Source: Candidatus Propionivibrio dominans
GTDB taxonomy: Bacteria > Pseudomonadota > Gammaproteobacteria > Burkholderiales > Rhodocyclaceae
NCBI GenBank assembly: GCA_016709335.1
Contig: JADJNC010000015.1
Span: forward strand, 1 to 64,000
Reading direction: 5' to 3'
Length of the DNA: 64,000 nucleotides
Shown piece by piece: positions 15,300 through 25,000 of this stretch; the first letter of the stretch is position 1, and every line of letters starts with the position of its first letter. Made by a program: the position numbers and the translations under genes. The notes beneath the pieces are model-generated. The model was not told the origin of the DNA. It saw only the letters and a program-made list of their open reading frames with translations, and did not search any database.

Positions 15300-17006
15300 A
15301 TGGCTCGGCCGGAAAAGATTCGCCTCGGTGATCTGCTCATTCAACAAGGTCTGCTCACCGATGAGCAGCTCAAGTTCGCACTCGACGAGCAAAAGCGCAG
15401 CGGTCGCAAGCTGGGTCGTATTGTCGTCGATAGCTCCTTTGTTACGGAAGAGGCGATTTCGCAGGCGCTGGCCAGGCAATTGCAGGTTCCCTACGTCGAT
15501 CTCAAACACTTCAATCCCCGGCCGGAGCTGATCAACCTGCTGCCCGAGGCGCAGGCCAGACGTTTTCGTGCGGTGGTACTCGACGAGGAGGCTGGCAAAC
15601 TGCGGATCGGATTCGTCGATCCTACGGACTTGCAGGCCTATGACGATATTTTCCGTCTGCTGCATCGTGAAATCGAGCTGGCGGTCGTTTCAGAGAGCCA
15701 GCTCCTGGCGCTGATTGATCGCGTCTATCGGCGCACCGAAGAAATCTCCGGTCTGGCCAGAGAACTGACTGCCGATCTCGGCGATGTGCCGGTCGAGTTT
15801 GGCGATTTGCTCGGAACCGCCACCGGCGCCGAGGAAGCACCGGTCGTCAAGCTGCTGCAGACGGTGTTCGAAGAAGCCATGCGTTCGCGCGCATCGGATA
15901 TCCACATCGAGCCGCAGGATCACTCGTTGCGCGTCCGTTTCCGCATCGACGGCGTTTTGCACGTGCAGATGGAAGCCGATGCCAAGATTGCCTCGGCGCT
16001 GGCCTTGCGCCTGAAACTGATGTCCGGGCTGGATATTTCCGAAAAGCGCTTGCCGCAGGACGGTCGTTTCGCGATCAAGGTACGCAACAACATGATTGAT
16101 GTACGGATCTCGACGATGCCGACACAGTATGGCGAATCGGTCGTCATGCGCCTGCTCAACCAGAACACCGGCCTGCTCGGGCTGGATCGACTCAATATTC
16201 CGCCGCGCACACTTGAGCGGCTGCGCCATGCGGTACGACGTCCGAGCGGCATGGTGCTGGTCACCGGCCCGACCGGAAGCGGCAAGACGACGACACTCTA
16301 TGCCGCGCTGTCCGAACTCAATACCACCGAAAAGAAGATCATCACCGTCGAAGACCCGGTTGAATACCGGCTGCCCGGAATCAATCAGGTGCAGGTACAC
16401 GAGAAGATCGACCTCTCCTTTGAACGCGTCCTGCGCTCCGCCCTGCGCCAGGATCCGGACATTGTCCTGGTCGGCGAAATGCGCGACCAGACAACCGCCG
16501 AGATCGGCATGCGGGCAGCGATTACCGGCCACATGGTGCTGTCGACGCTGCACACCAACGATGTTGTGTCGACCCCCATCCGACTGCTCGACATGGGCGT
16601 GCCGCGCTACATGGTCGCGCTGTCGCTACAACTCGTGCTCGCCCAGCGGCTGGTGCGCCTGGTCTGTGAAAACTGTGCTGAGCCCCATACGCCCGCCCCG
16701 CATGAGCACGAATGGTTGCGCTACGAGCTGGGCGACACGGTCGGCCAGCGCAAATCTGTCTAGGGGAAGGGGTGCGTGCATTGCGGCGGAACCGGTTATG
16801 CGGGGCGTACCGGCGTTTACGAGATGCTTGAAATGACCAACGATATCGTCGAAGCCATCAACAGCGACGACGCGGGGACCTTCGTCCAGGCGGCGCGCCA
16901 GCAGATGGCCGGCGAGACCCTGCGCCGCGATGCCGTACGGCTGGCCGTGGACGGGCGCACGACGATCGAGGAAGCCATGCGCATCAGCAATCAGTTTGAG
17001 GATTAA
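15300..17006 (+). CDS. mshE: MSHA pilus extension ATPase MshE (GspE/PilB family), in-frame TAG
   Basis: ATG 15300. An N-terminal c-di-GMP-binding MshEN domain is visible as two 24-residue motifs, RLGDLLIQQGLLTDEQ.. and KLGRIVVDSSFVTEEA... The ATPase core follows: Walker A GPTGSGKTTTLYA, Asp box ITVEDPVEYRLPGINQVQV, Walker B region DPDIVLVGEMRD, His box TGHMVLSTLHTND. A TAG at 16761-16763 stops the frame after 487 residues. The same frame continues without a gap through GKGCVHCGGTGYAGRTGVYEMLEMT to TAA at 17006 (568 residues total). The stop falls between the two Cys pairs (CENC and CVHC) of the zinc site. TAC to TAG would explain it (SV-Y-GKGC). First gene of the msh locus; powers pilus assembly. 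Confidence 0.85.
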
Positions 17007-17015
17007 ATGCTTTGT

Positions 17016-17469
17016 TTAACCACGACGGGCACAACGGGCACAACGAAAACAAAATGCTTGATTGTTCGGAAGACCTGATTGCTTCCGTATTGGACTGTGC
17101 TTTTGAGGTGCACCGGGAACTCGGGCCGGGTTTGCTCGAGTCGGTTTATGAGTATGCAATGGCTGTTGAGTTGGCTGAAAAACACATCGCTTTCGAGCGG
17201 CAGGTTGCGATTGACGTGGTCTATAAAGGACGGTCTTTGGGTCTCGGATCTCGTGCCGACATCGTTGTTGATGGGCGCTTGCTGGTTGAACTGAAAGCAG
17301 TAGACGCTCTTTCTCCATACCATTTGGCACAGACCATGACGTATCTCCGCTTGTTAAAGCTGAAAAGAGGTTTGCTCCTGAACTTCAATAAACGGCTGAT
17401 GAAAGAAGGAATAAAGCGTGTTGCCCTTTAAAATGACTTTGCGTCGTGCCCTTTGTGTTCGTTGTGGTT
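17016..17469. mobile_element. GxxExxY cassette bounded by inverted repeats
   Basis: The 35-nt ends start TTAACCACGACGGGCACAAC (17016-17050) and, on the other strand, TTAACCACAACGAACACAAA (17435-17469); they match at about 28 of 35 positions. The pair exactly brackets one GxxExxY gene between mshE and mshG, a place where MSHA loci normally have no such gene. Related repeats without a gene occur at 14554-14737 and, as a half copy, near 8074. No transposase is encoded; mobility is inference. Confidence 0.7.
17054..17431 (+). CDS. GxxExxY-family protein
   Basis: I choose ATG 17054 (125 residues). An earlier TTG at 17012 would read through the terminal repeat and add a HDGHNGHNENK-like leader. 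The family name motif is visible: GPGLLESVYEYAM (G-x-x-E-x-x-Y), followed by IDVVYKGRSLG, RADIVVDGRLLVELKAVDAL (D...E-x-K, the arrangement of PD-(D/E)xK nuclease folds), HLAQTMTYLRLLKLKRGLLLNFN. The biochemical role of GxxExxY proteins is unknown to me; the fold suggests nucleic-acid cleavage or binding. Codon use is more AT-rich than the neighbouring msh genes, consistent with transfer. Confidence 0.8.
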   Translation: MLDCSEDLIASVLDCAFEVHRELGPGLLESVYEYAMAVELAEKHIAFERQVAIDVVYKGRSLGLGSRADIVVDGRLLVELKAVDALSPYHLAQTMTYLRLLKLKRGLLLNFNKRLMKEGIKRVAL

Positions 17470-17489
17470 AAAACAATAGCCCCCTGACC

Positions 17490-18719
17490 ATGCCCACCTT
17501 CGCCTACAAGGGACGTAATACCGGCGGACAACTCGTCGAGGGCGTTCTTGAGGGCGCCAGTCCGGGCGCCATTGTCGATCTTCTGCGCGTGCAGGGGCTG
17601 ACGCCGGTCGACATCAAGGAAGCACAATCGGGCACGTCAACCAGTGCCGCCAGCCTGAATATCACGCTGTTCAGACAAAAAATATCCCATATCGACCTGC
17701 TGCTGTTCAGCCGGCAGATGCATACCCTGCTCAAGTCCGGCGTGCCGATCATGCGCGCCCTGAGCAGCCTGCAGGACGCGGCCATCAATCCGGAGATGAA
17801 GCGCGTCATCGGCGAAGTGCGCGAAAGCCTTGAGGGCGGCCGCGAACTGTCGCAGGCAATGGCCAGGCATCCACGCGTTTTTACGCCGTTTTACCTGTCG
17901 ATGGTTCGCGTCGGTGAAGCAACCGGCATGCTCGAAGACATCTTTTTCCGGCTCTTCGAGCACCTTGAGTTCGAGCGCTACATGCGTGAGCAGGTGAAGA
18001 CGGCACTGCGTTACCCTGGCTTCGTCGTGGTAGCCATGGCGATAGCGATCGTGATCGTCAATATTTTCGTCATCCCGGCCTTTGCCAAGGTGTTTGCCGG
18101 CTTTGGTGCCGAGTTGCCGCTGATGACACGGATTCTGCTCGGCTTTTCCGACTTCATGGTGGCTTACTGGCCAGTCATGCTTGCCGGCGTGGTGCTCGGT
18201 GTAGCGGCCTTTCGCACCTGGGTGGGGACGGTCAAGGGGCGTTATATCTGGGATCGAACTTCGCTGAAATTCCCGATTGCCGGAAAGATTCTGCACAAGG
18301 CGGCGCTTTCCCGCTTTTCCCGCAGTTTTTCCCTGGGGTTGAAAAGCGGCATTCCGGTCATGCAGGCTTTGTCCAATTCGGCGCAAACAGTCGATAACAG
18401 CTTTATTTCACGTCGAGTCGAGAGCATGCGCGAGAGCGTCGAGCGCGGCGAAAGCCTGCTACGTTCGGCGATCGGCACAGGAATTTTTACGCCGGTGGTA
18501 TTGCAGATGGTCGCCGTCGGCGAAGAATCGGGTGCCGTCGACGACATGATGAATGAGATCGGCGACATGTACCGCCAGGAAGTCGAATACGAACTGAAGA
18601 CGCTCGGGCAGCAGATCGAACCGATCCTCATCGTCATGCTCGGCATCATGGTGCTGATCCTGGCGCTGGGCATCTTCCTGCCGATGTGGGATCTGGGCAA
18701 GGTGGCGATCAAGCGATGA
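17490..18719 (+). CDS. mshG: MSHA pilus inner-membrane platform protein MshG (GspF/PilC family)
   Basis: 409 residues. Two repeated T2SSF domains: HIDLLLFSRQMHTLLKSGVP..(~65-190) and KAALSRFSRSFSLGLKSGIPVMQAL..(~270-390). Membrane helices are at ~170-195 (GFVVVAMAIAIVIVNIFVIP), ~220-240 and ~375-400 (ILIVMLGIMVLILALGIFLP). The N-terminus FAYKGRNTGGQLVEGVLEG is typical of GspF/PilC proteins. It couples the ATPase to pilin insertion. In canonical MSHA operons mshG follows mshE directly; here the GxxExxY cassette lies between. The stop overlaps the ATG of mshF. Confidence 0.93.
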   Translation: MPTFAYKGRNTGGQLVEGVLEGASPGAIVDLLRVQGLTPVDIKEAQSGTSTSAASLNITLFRQKISHIDLLLFSRQMHTLLKSGVPIMRALSSLQDAAINPEMKRVIGEVRESLEGGRELSQAMARHPRVFTPFYLSMVRVGEATGMLEDIFFRLFEHLEFERYMREQVKTALRYPGFVVVAMAIAIVIVNIFVIPAFAKVFAGFGAELPLMTRILLGFSDFMVAYWPVMLAGVVLGVAAFRTWVGTVKGRYIWDRTSLKFPIAGKILHKAALSRFSRSFSLGLKSGIPVMQALSNSAQTVDNSFISRRVESMRESVERGESLLRSAIGTGIFTPVVLQMVAVGEESGAVDDMMNEIGDMYRQEVEYELKTLGQQIEPILIVMLGIMVLILALGIFLPMWDLGKVAIKR

Positions 18720-19254
18720 TGCAGTCTCAGCCCCGCAGTCTGGGCTATTACGCGGCTTCGAACTGGTTTCAGGGGCCGTTTTGCTGGCGGTACTGGCTTT
18801 GATCGTTGGCGGGCTCTTGTCGGCGCTCAGTGACGCCGGTGAGCGTGCAGAAAAGCAGGGTGTTGAACTGACGATACGTCATATTCGAACGGGATTGAAA
18901 CTGGCCATGGGCGAAGTGATGATGCAGCAGCGAGAAGGCGAAATGGCCGCGTGGGTCGGTAGCAACCCGGTGCGCTGGCTGGGGTCGCCGCCGGGAGGGT
19001 ATCGCGGTGAGTGTTCGGCCGAGGAAAGCCGGAATTTGTCCGGCGGCGAGTGGTGCTTTGAAGGTGGCCGCCGCGAACTGGTTTACCGGCCGCACCACCC
19101 CGATCATCTGCACCCGTTGCCCGCAGGCAGTGAGCGACAGTGCAGTCACCTGAGCTGGCGCGTGGCGCGGGCGCCGGAAAGCGTGACCAGCGGTGGTTTC
19201 GTCGGATTGCGCCTCGAAAACGCTGCACCCTGCCAATGGGTTATGGAAGGGTGA
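18716..19254 (+). CDS. mshF: MshF-like minor pilus protein, probable one-base frameshift near the start
   Basis: ATG 18716 overlaps the mshG stop and begins MMQSQP, but that frame closes after 28 codons. The next frame carries QSGLLRGFELVSGAVLLAVL, a helix, and a soluble part with four Cys. Restoring one C in the C run at 18731-18734 joins them into a 179-residue protein with an N-terminal membrane helix and a periplasmic domain, as expected for MshF. Without correction the only possible start is a TTG inside the helix (18781). Placement between mshG and the pilin genes matches the conserved order. Confidence 0.65.
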
Positions 19255-19345
19255 TTAAAAGGTAATTCAAGAAGCAACGAGTTTTGCCGTTATGTGCCAT
19301 GAGGCGTATCTTTAGGCCGACAGGTCTTTTTTAGGAGAATTAGCA

Positions 19346-19840
19346 ATGAAACGATCCACACAAGGTTTTACCCTGATTGAACTGATTGTCGTGATTACCA
19401 TTATTGGCATTCTGGCGGCGGTTGCCTTGCCACGCTTCATTAATGCCCAGAGAGATGCGCGGATAGCCAAACTGCAGGCGCTCAATGGCAGTATTCGTGC
19501 TGCATCGGCGCTGGCGCATGCGCGATGCCTGCTCGACCAGGCGGCAAATCCTGTCGGGCCGTGCACTGCGGCAGGCGGTACTGCCAACATGGAGGGGCTG
19601 GCCATTCCCATGATCAACGGTTATCCGCAGGCCAACGCTGGCGGAATAATTGCAGCTGCCCAGTTGAACGCAGTTACCGATGCGCTGACAATTTCTGCCG
19701 GCGGTGCCGGGGCTGGTGTAGCCATCACGGTTGACCTTGTCGGAGCGACTGTGCCGGCGACCTGTCGTATCAGTTATACCTCTGCTACTGCAATCGGCAA
19801 TGCCCCGGTGATCGCCGTGCCGCTGACCGCAGGATGTTGA
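19346..19840 (+). CDS. mshB: Type IV prepilin, MshB/MshA-like
   Basis: 164 residues, ribosome site AGGAG upstream. Class IVa prepilin leader MKRSTQG cut before F, then [24 protein letters not shown] with Glu at +5 and the long N-terminal helix. The globular part has Cys pairs near 57/69 and near the C-terminus (CRISY..LTAGC, disulfide loop). It is the first of two pilin genes in a row; in MSHA loci the first is the minor pilin MshB and the second the major MshA. That assignment is by position only. Confidence 0.85.
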   Translation: MKRSTQGFTLIELIVVITIIGILAAVALPRFINAQRDARIAKLQALNGSIRAASALAHARCLLDQAANPVGPCTAAGGTANMEGLAIPMINGYPQANAGGIIAAAQLNAVTDALTISAGGAGAGVAITVDLVGATVPATCRISYTSATAIGNAPVIAVPLTAGC

Positions 19841-19858
19841 TTTTTTGGAGATAGGGAA

Positions 19859-20293
19859 ATGAAAATGCAAAAAGGTTTTACCCTGATCGAACTCATCGTC
19901 GTCATCGTGATTCTCGGCATTCTGGCGGCAGTTGCGCTTCCTAGATTCGTCGATCTGTCGGTTGATGCGCACAATTCGGCGGCGCAGGGCGTTGCCGGTG
20001 CAATTGCCTCGGGTACGGCAATCAACAATGGCGTTTGCCTGGCACGCGGGATTGGTAGTGGTGCGCCGTGCAACCCGCTCAATGTGGCGAACGTTTGTAC
20101 TGCTGCGCTGCTGACACCCTTTGTCAGCGGGGTGACCTTGCAGGCCGGTGCGCCTGTGGGTAATCAACAGTTTCAAATCGGTGGTACTGGTGATTGTCTG
20201 GCGGCGACGGGTAACACTACGGTGACCTGTACCGTGACGCCGAGTGGAACCGGTATAACTGTGGCCAATGCAACGGTGACTTGCGCACGTTGA
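19859..20293 (+). CDS. mshA: Type IV prepilin, probable major pilin MshA
   Basis: 144 residues, 18 bp after the previous pilin, own GGAG ribosome site. Leader MKMQKG, cut before [24 protein letters not shown] with Glu +5; the mature body has [23 protein letters not shown] and CTVTPSG..CAR, so six Cys able to form disulfides. Very similar N-terminal helix to the upstream pilin, suggesting duplication. Short length and second position favour the major pilin, but expression level cannot be read from sequence. Processed by a prepilin peptidase that is not encoded in this window. Confidence 0.82.
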   Translation: MKMQKGFTLIELIVVIVILGILAAVALPRFVDLSVDAHNSAAQGVAGAIASGTAINNGVCLARGIGSGAPCNPLNVANVCTAALLTPFVSGVTLQAGAPVGNQQFQIGGTGDCLAATGNTTVTCTVTPSGTGITVANATVTCAR

Positions 20294-20683
20294 GGGCGGC
20301 AATAACGCAATAACTGGACACAATAACGGCGACAAAGCACGATTGAACAGCAATAACGGGGACAGACCACGATTGAATACGTGGCCGTCCTGATTTCAAG
20401 TGCAGGCCTGAGAACCGCCTGGAACGGCTATCTTTGAAGCTTGTCCGGAATGGCCGGTGTTAAGGTCGGTGCTTTGAAGATCGTTTATTCACAAGGCTGT
20501 TGAGGGTGTTGATAATTGGAGACGTTCCAATCAAATGAGCCAGACCCTTTTGGCGGTGCATGTTGCCCCTTCTGAAGCGCGGTGAGTACGGCATCAGCAT
20601 GAACATGTCGTCTCTGGAAGGCGGTATCCAGATCCGGAATGCGTCTGAAAGAACAGTTATATGCCAGCGGAAAGAGATTGACG
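20294..20683. other. Intergenic region with short direct repeats
   Basis: No gene seen. At 20321-20347 and 20351-20377 two 27-bp direct copies begin CAATAACGGCGACAAAGCAC and CAATAACGGGGACAGACCAC. I have seen this kind of sequence around REP-associated (RAYT) transposase genes, but none is present. A long inverted or coding structure is not visible in the rest. Confidence 0.5.
20321..20377. repeat. Two direct 27-bp repeats
   Basis: Copies at 20321-20347 and 20351-20377 share CAATAACGG, GACA, ACCACGATT/GCACGATT and end GATTGAA. A weaker third trace (CAATAACGCAATAACTGG) lies at about 20300. Possibly the scar of a lost RAYT-type unit. Confidence 0.55.
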
Positions 20684-21031
20684 ATGAAAACCGATCTGCA
20701 AGGCGCTGGCATCACAATGCAGGTTGCGCCCGGGTTCAATGCGTCGGTCAGACTGGATTCCGAAGAAGCCGCAGCGCTGAGCGAAGCCGTGAGGGATATT
20801 CCGGGCGAGATCTGGTTGTTCGGTTCCCGAACCGACCTGTCCCGCCGCGGCGGCGACATCGATATTCTGGTACTCACGGATCAACCGGCCTTCGAAACAT
20901 CGCGGGCCATCGCCACGCGTTTTTTTACCCGTTGCGAGGAAAAGATTGATGTCCTCGTTCTCGATCCTGCTCACCTCTCGCCCGAGCAGGTTGATTTTCT
21001 TGCGCGCATTAGCCGGGTGAGGATCGCCTGA
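20684..21031 (+). CDS. Minimal nucleotidyltransferase-fold protein (MntA-like)
   Basis: 115 residues if started at ATG 20684 (an ATG at 20639 would add 15). The minimal NTase signature is present: EIWLFGSRTDLSRRGGDIDILVLTD, i.e. G-S followed by D-x-D with the metal-binding aspartates. Related MntA-type proteins are antitoxins that adenylate a partner HEPN toxin. No HEPN gene follows in the next 150 bp, so the partner is missing or has been lost. It interrupts the msh locus between the pilins and mshQ. Confidence 0.72.
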   Translation: MKTDLQGAGITMQVAPGFNASVRLDSEEAAALSEAVRDIPGEIWLFGSRTDLSRRGGDIDILVLTDQPAFETSRAIATRFFTRCEEKIDVLVLDPAHLSPEQVDFLARISRVRIA

Positions 21032-21188
21032 CCATGGAAGCGCTGCTGCCCGCTGCTGCGACAGGTAGCCGAGAAGCTGCAATAATGGGGAAGCCATGAT
21101 TGCTTGCGTGATCGTCCTGCTAGTTTCAGGGACGCTAGCCTGTTCCCTTTCCACCATTTTCGGCGTTGCCGGCGGGATTTGATTTGTC

Positions 21189-21875
21189 ATGAAGATCGCT
21201 GAACTCCTCCAATCGCTTTGCGATGCACAAGTCGACTATGTACTGGTCGGCGGGTTGGCGGTTCAGTTGCACGGTTTTCTGCGATCCACCTTCGATATCG
21301 ATCTGGTTCTGGCAATGAACGACGAGAATCTTGTACGGTTTATCGACGTCGCCAAACAATACGGTTTGGTTCCTGCAATTCCAGTGTCGATCGACTCGCT
21401 CAGAAACGCCGACCTGATCGAAGCGTGGTATCGTGAAAAAGGCATGCTGGCCTTTTCTCTGAGGGAGCCTCAGATCGGAGGTAGCGTGCTCGATGTCCTG
21501 GTACGAGCAGATGTGCCATTCGACCAGCTTTGGCTCAACGCAGACGCTGGCGAACTGTATGGCCGTCGGGTGCCCATCGCTTCCATTGACGACTTGATCA
21601 CCATGAAGCGCATTGCGAATCGCCCAAAGGATCGACTCGATGTCGTGGCACTGCAAAAATCGGGCGAGGAGAAGACCCCAATGTGTGAAATCCAAATCCT
21701 GGCGCGCGCCTCGATTTCCGAGCACCTGATGCTAAGTCGCCTGGCGCGATCCGAACAGATGCGCGAATTCTTTATCGCCATGTGGCTGCAAAACCCTGCG
21801 CTCGCCAGGCAAGGTGGCCGCAAAGTGGAAAACCTCCTGTCTGCGCTCGTCGTGGCCGAGTTGGCGGTTTCCTGA
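21189..21875 (+). CDS. Nucleotidyltransferase-fold (AbiEii/DUF6036-like) protein with C-terminal extension
   Basis: 228 residues. VDYVLVGGLAVQLHGFLRSTFDIDLVLAMN shows the GG..H(G)..R.T.DID pattern of NTase-fold proteins such as AbiEii-like toxins and related families. ASIDDLITMKRIANRPKDRLDVVAL is the usual ending helix of such proteins. From ~residue 158 there is a further part (MCEIQILARASISEHLMLSRL and onward) that I do not recognise. No clear cognate antitoxin is adjacent. With the preceding small NTase it forms an accessory insertion of about 1.8 kb in the pilus locus. Confidence 0.7.
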   Translation: MKIAELLQSLCDAQVDYVLVGGLAVQLHGFLRSTFDIDLVLAMNDENLVRFIDVAKQYGLVPAIPVSIDSLRNADLIEAWYREKGMLAFSLREPQIGGSVLDVLVRADVPFDQLWLNADAGELYGRRVPIASIDDLITMKRIANRPKDRLDVVALQKSGEEKTPMCEIQILARASISEHLMLSRLARSEQMREFFIAMWLQNPALARQGGRKVENLLSALVVAELAVS

Positions 21876-22078
21876 AGCGAGAAGCGAGCAATGAAATTTT
21901 TTTTCTGGCACACCAGGAAATCGTGGTTTGACCCGGCTTTTCAAGCCTGCCCGTTTCATTCCCATGCCGGGCGCTTTACGGCTTGCTCGCCGGATTCGCT
22001 CGCCGGGTACGGAGCATGCTAAACGAATTCACTGTTTCGCACCTTCCGCCAATGCTGTTTTCGTAAAGGAGGCCTGCC

Positions 22079-25000
22079 ATGCGCCAGTGTTCCAGATCGA
22101 GGGTCAATTCCTTGCGCTCGTTTGCCTGCTTCTGCACCGGGCTGCTGCTGGCATTCCTGATGTGGCCGCTGGCCTCGTTTGCCCAGACCTACATCAACGC
22201 TTCAACACCCTTCAACTGGATCGACGCCAGCAGCCACACCAAGGTTGGCTTCCACACCGTCCCCGTCAAATTCAACACTTGCGGGACAACTCCGCCAGTT
22301 CTTGACGACACGATCAGCGACCTGATCACTATCGGCTTCAATTTCGTTTATGGTGCCACCAGCTATTCCCAGGTACGGATCGAGACCAACGGGCGCCTGC
22401 AGTTCAATAACGCGAGTTGCTCGGCAGGAACGCAAAGCGTAGGCCCACCGCAGACCTATACCTTTAACTACCCGAACGGCAGCATGAACAACACCATGAA
22501 GATATTCGGTGTTGACCTTGACCCGACCAACCTGGCCAATCTGCCCAACTATCCCGCTGCCGCGAGCAGAACGTCGTGCAACGGTTTTGCGAACTGTTAT
22601 GTCAGTTACGCCAGCATCGGCACGGCGCCCAACCGCCAGTTTGTCGTGACCTGGAGAAATGTTCCGGAATGGGTGTCCTTCACCAACACCAGTGGGTCGT
22701 TCGACTTGCAGATCATCCTCAACGAGGATGGGACTTTCGTTTATCAATACGGCTCGATCATCCACGGGGGGACGGGGCAGTCACAGATCGGCTGGCAACT
22801 GACGACCAGCGACTTCAGCGTTCTGACTTTCGGGGCCGCGCTCGAACCCTCGCCGAATACGGCGATTCTTTTCTACAAACCTTCGGTTCCGCCGATCGCC
22901 GAATATCGACTCGACGAAGGCGCGTGGGTCCCCGGGGCCGCGGGTCAGGTTGCCGATTCATCGGCCAGCTTGCGGCATGGTACGGCACTTGGTCTGGCGC
23001 AGACACTGGCGGGCGGAAAGGTCTGCCGGGGTGGGGGAATGCCGGGAAATGCCAGTGCGGCGACAGTCGATGCGATCCGCACGGGGATACGCTTTTCCGA
23101 CGCTTCGGTGAACCTGTTGGGGCAGGGAACGATCGCCTTCTGGTACAAATCTGCAAGCGCCTGGGCTGGCGGTCCGGCTGCACAGTTGCTGGATGCCACG
23201 CTGGTCAACGGAACCTGGTTTTCGCTGACCCGAACGGCGGGCGGAACGCTCTATTTTGCGGCCACCGACAGCACCGGAATCGTTCGCAGCGTTGAGACGG
23301 GTGCGCAGGTGTTTGCGGCAGATACCTGGGTGCATGTGGCCGTTACGTGGAACTTCAATGCCTTGCCAGCCGCCAACCAGGATGCGTTGCGAATCTATAT
23401 CAACGCCGGAGCGCCAAGTTCCTCGCTGTTCACCAGTAGCGGTACGCTGGCCACTACCCTGGATTACCTGTATCTGGGCGATAACCCCTCGGGTTTCACG
23501 GCGCCCAAGGGGTCGATCAACGGCGTTGCCGGCGTCGTCGATGAGTTGAGAATCTACAACGCTGAGCTCAATGCGGCGCAGATCGTTGTCGCCAGGGACG
23601 CCACGCACCCTTGCCCGGTGCTGTTCATCGATCACTTCGACATTCAGCATGCAAGCTGGACTGGGCCGACCTGCGCGCCGGGGACGGTGACGGTTCGTGC
23701 CTGCGCAAACCCTAGTTGCTCCGCCCTGTACAGCAGCGGGGTGGTGGCCATCCTGTCATCGGCAGGGGCCACGACGATCTGGGATGCGGCAAGCGGCGGG
23801 ACGGCGCTGGTCATCGGCAACGGACAGAGCAGTGCCAGCAAGAATTTTTTTACTGCGGCAGGGGTAGCCAGCTTCGGCGCTACGGGAACCGTTACCCCGG
23901 CAAGTCCGAGCACCTGTTCGCGTAGCGGGGTCACTGTGGCCTGTAACTGGACGGCAACCAACAGCGGGCTGGTGCTGACGGTACCTAATTCCGGAGTGAT
24001 TGTCGGCGGCAAGCCGGTAGCGGTTTCAGTTCAAGCGGTCGAAGCGTCCGGTCCGACCCCCGGCGCTGCCTGCGTCCCGGTCAAGGGGCTGGCCGGTGCC
24101 GGTCTCAAGGTTTCTGCGACGCCGGTGGTTCCGGCAAGTTTCGCCGGAACCTCAATGTCGGCCGGCGTGACGGTCGGTGGGCCGCCGCAGGCGGCTAATG
24201 CCTCTGCCGGCGCCTACGTCGACCTGCCGGGCGTTCTTCCGGGAGCGAACAACATCGCCGGGCTGGCTTTTGATGCCAATGCGAGTACCTTGCTGTGGAT
24301 AAAACACATGGATACAGGTCAATGGACCCTTTCTGCCAGACTGGATAAATCGGCGACGGCGCTCCATCCGGCGTTGTCGCTGCCGGGCTCAGCGTCGGTG
24401 ATCGTGGTACCGGTCGGCTTTGGCGTAGCGGCGGCGACGGTTACCGCCGGGGCGGGCGTGCAGACCGATTGCGCGAGTAGCCCGACGGCGGTCTGTGACG
24501 CGACAGCAGGCGCCGCCGCGCGTCTTGCTTCGGCCGGCGATTCGTTTGGCAATACGGTGATCGCCGCCTTGTGGACCAGCGATGCCGATTCCGAACTTTC
24601 CGATAATCCGGTGGCGCCCAGCTATGCCGGTGCGGTCACGCTGGCACCCGTTCTGGTGGCGCCTGCCGGTGGCAATGCCGGCACCCTGGGCACGACGAAC
24701 CTCCCTCTCGTTGCGGGTACGGGCGCCGTCGCCGCTCAACAATGGACGCAATCGGGAGCGCTGCGCATCAATGCCTCCGGCATCTACCTTGCGCAAAACG
24801 TCGTCGGGCAGAGTGCAGTGCTGGCCCGCTTCTCTCCGCATCATCTGGAAACCGTGCTGACCACGCACGGCTGTGGCAACTTCACCTACTCGGCGCAGCC
24901 GATTACGGCGCTTACGGTTCGGGCCATGGATGGAGCAACGACGTCGGCGCTGACACCCAATTACAAGGGCAGTTTCGCGCGTACGGTGACGGTGACCGAT

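Noticed and set aside
16761..16763. Programmed readthrough or amber-encoded amino acid in mshE
   Set aside because: The three in-frame stops in this window are TAG, TGA and TAA in unrelated genes, with no structure or context common to them; recoding is less likely than mutation or sequence error.
21034..21099. Small gene (MEALLPAAATGSREAAIMGKP) behind the MntA-like gene as a HEPN toxin partner
   Set aside because: Only 21 codons with no HEPN Rx4-6H motif; too short to be the partner.
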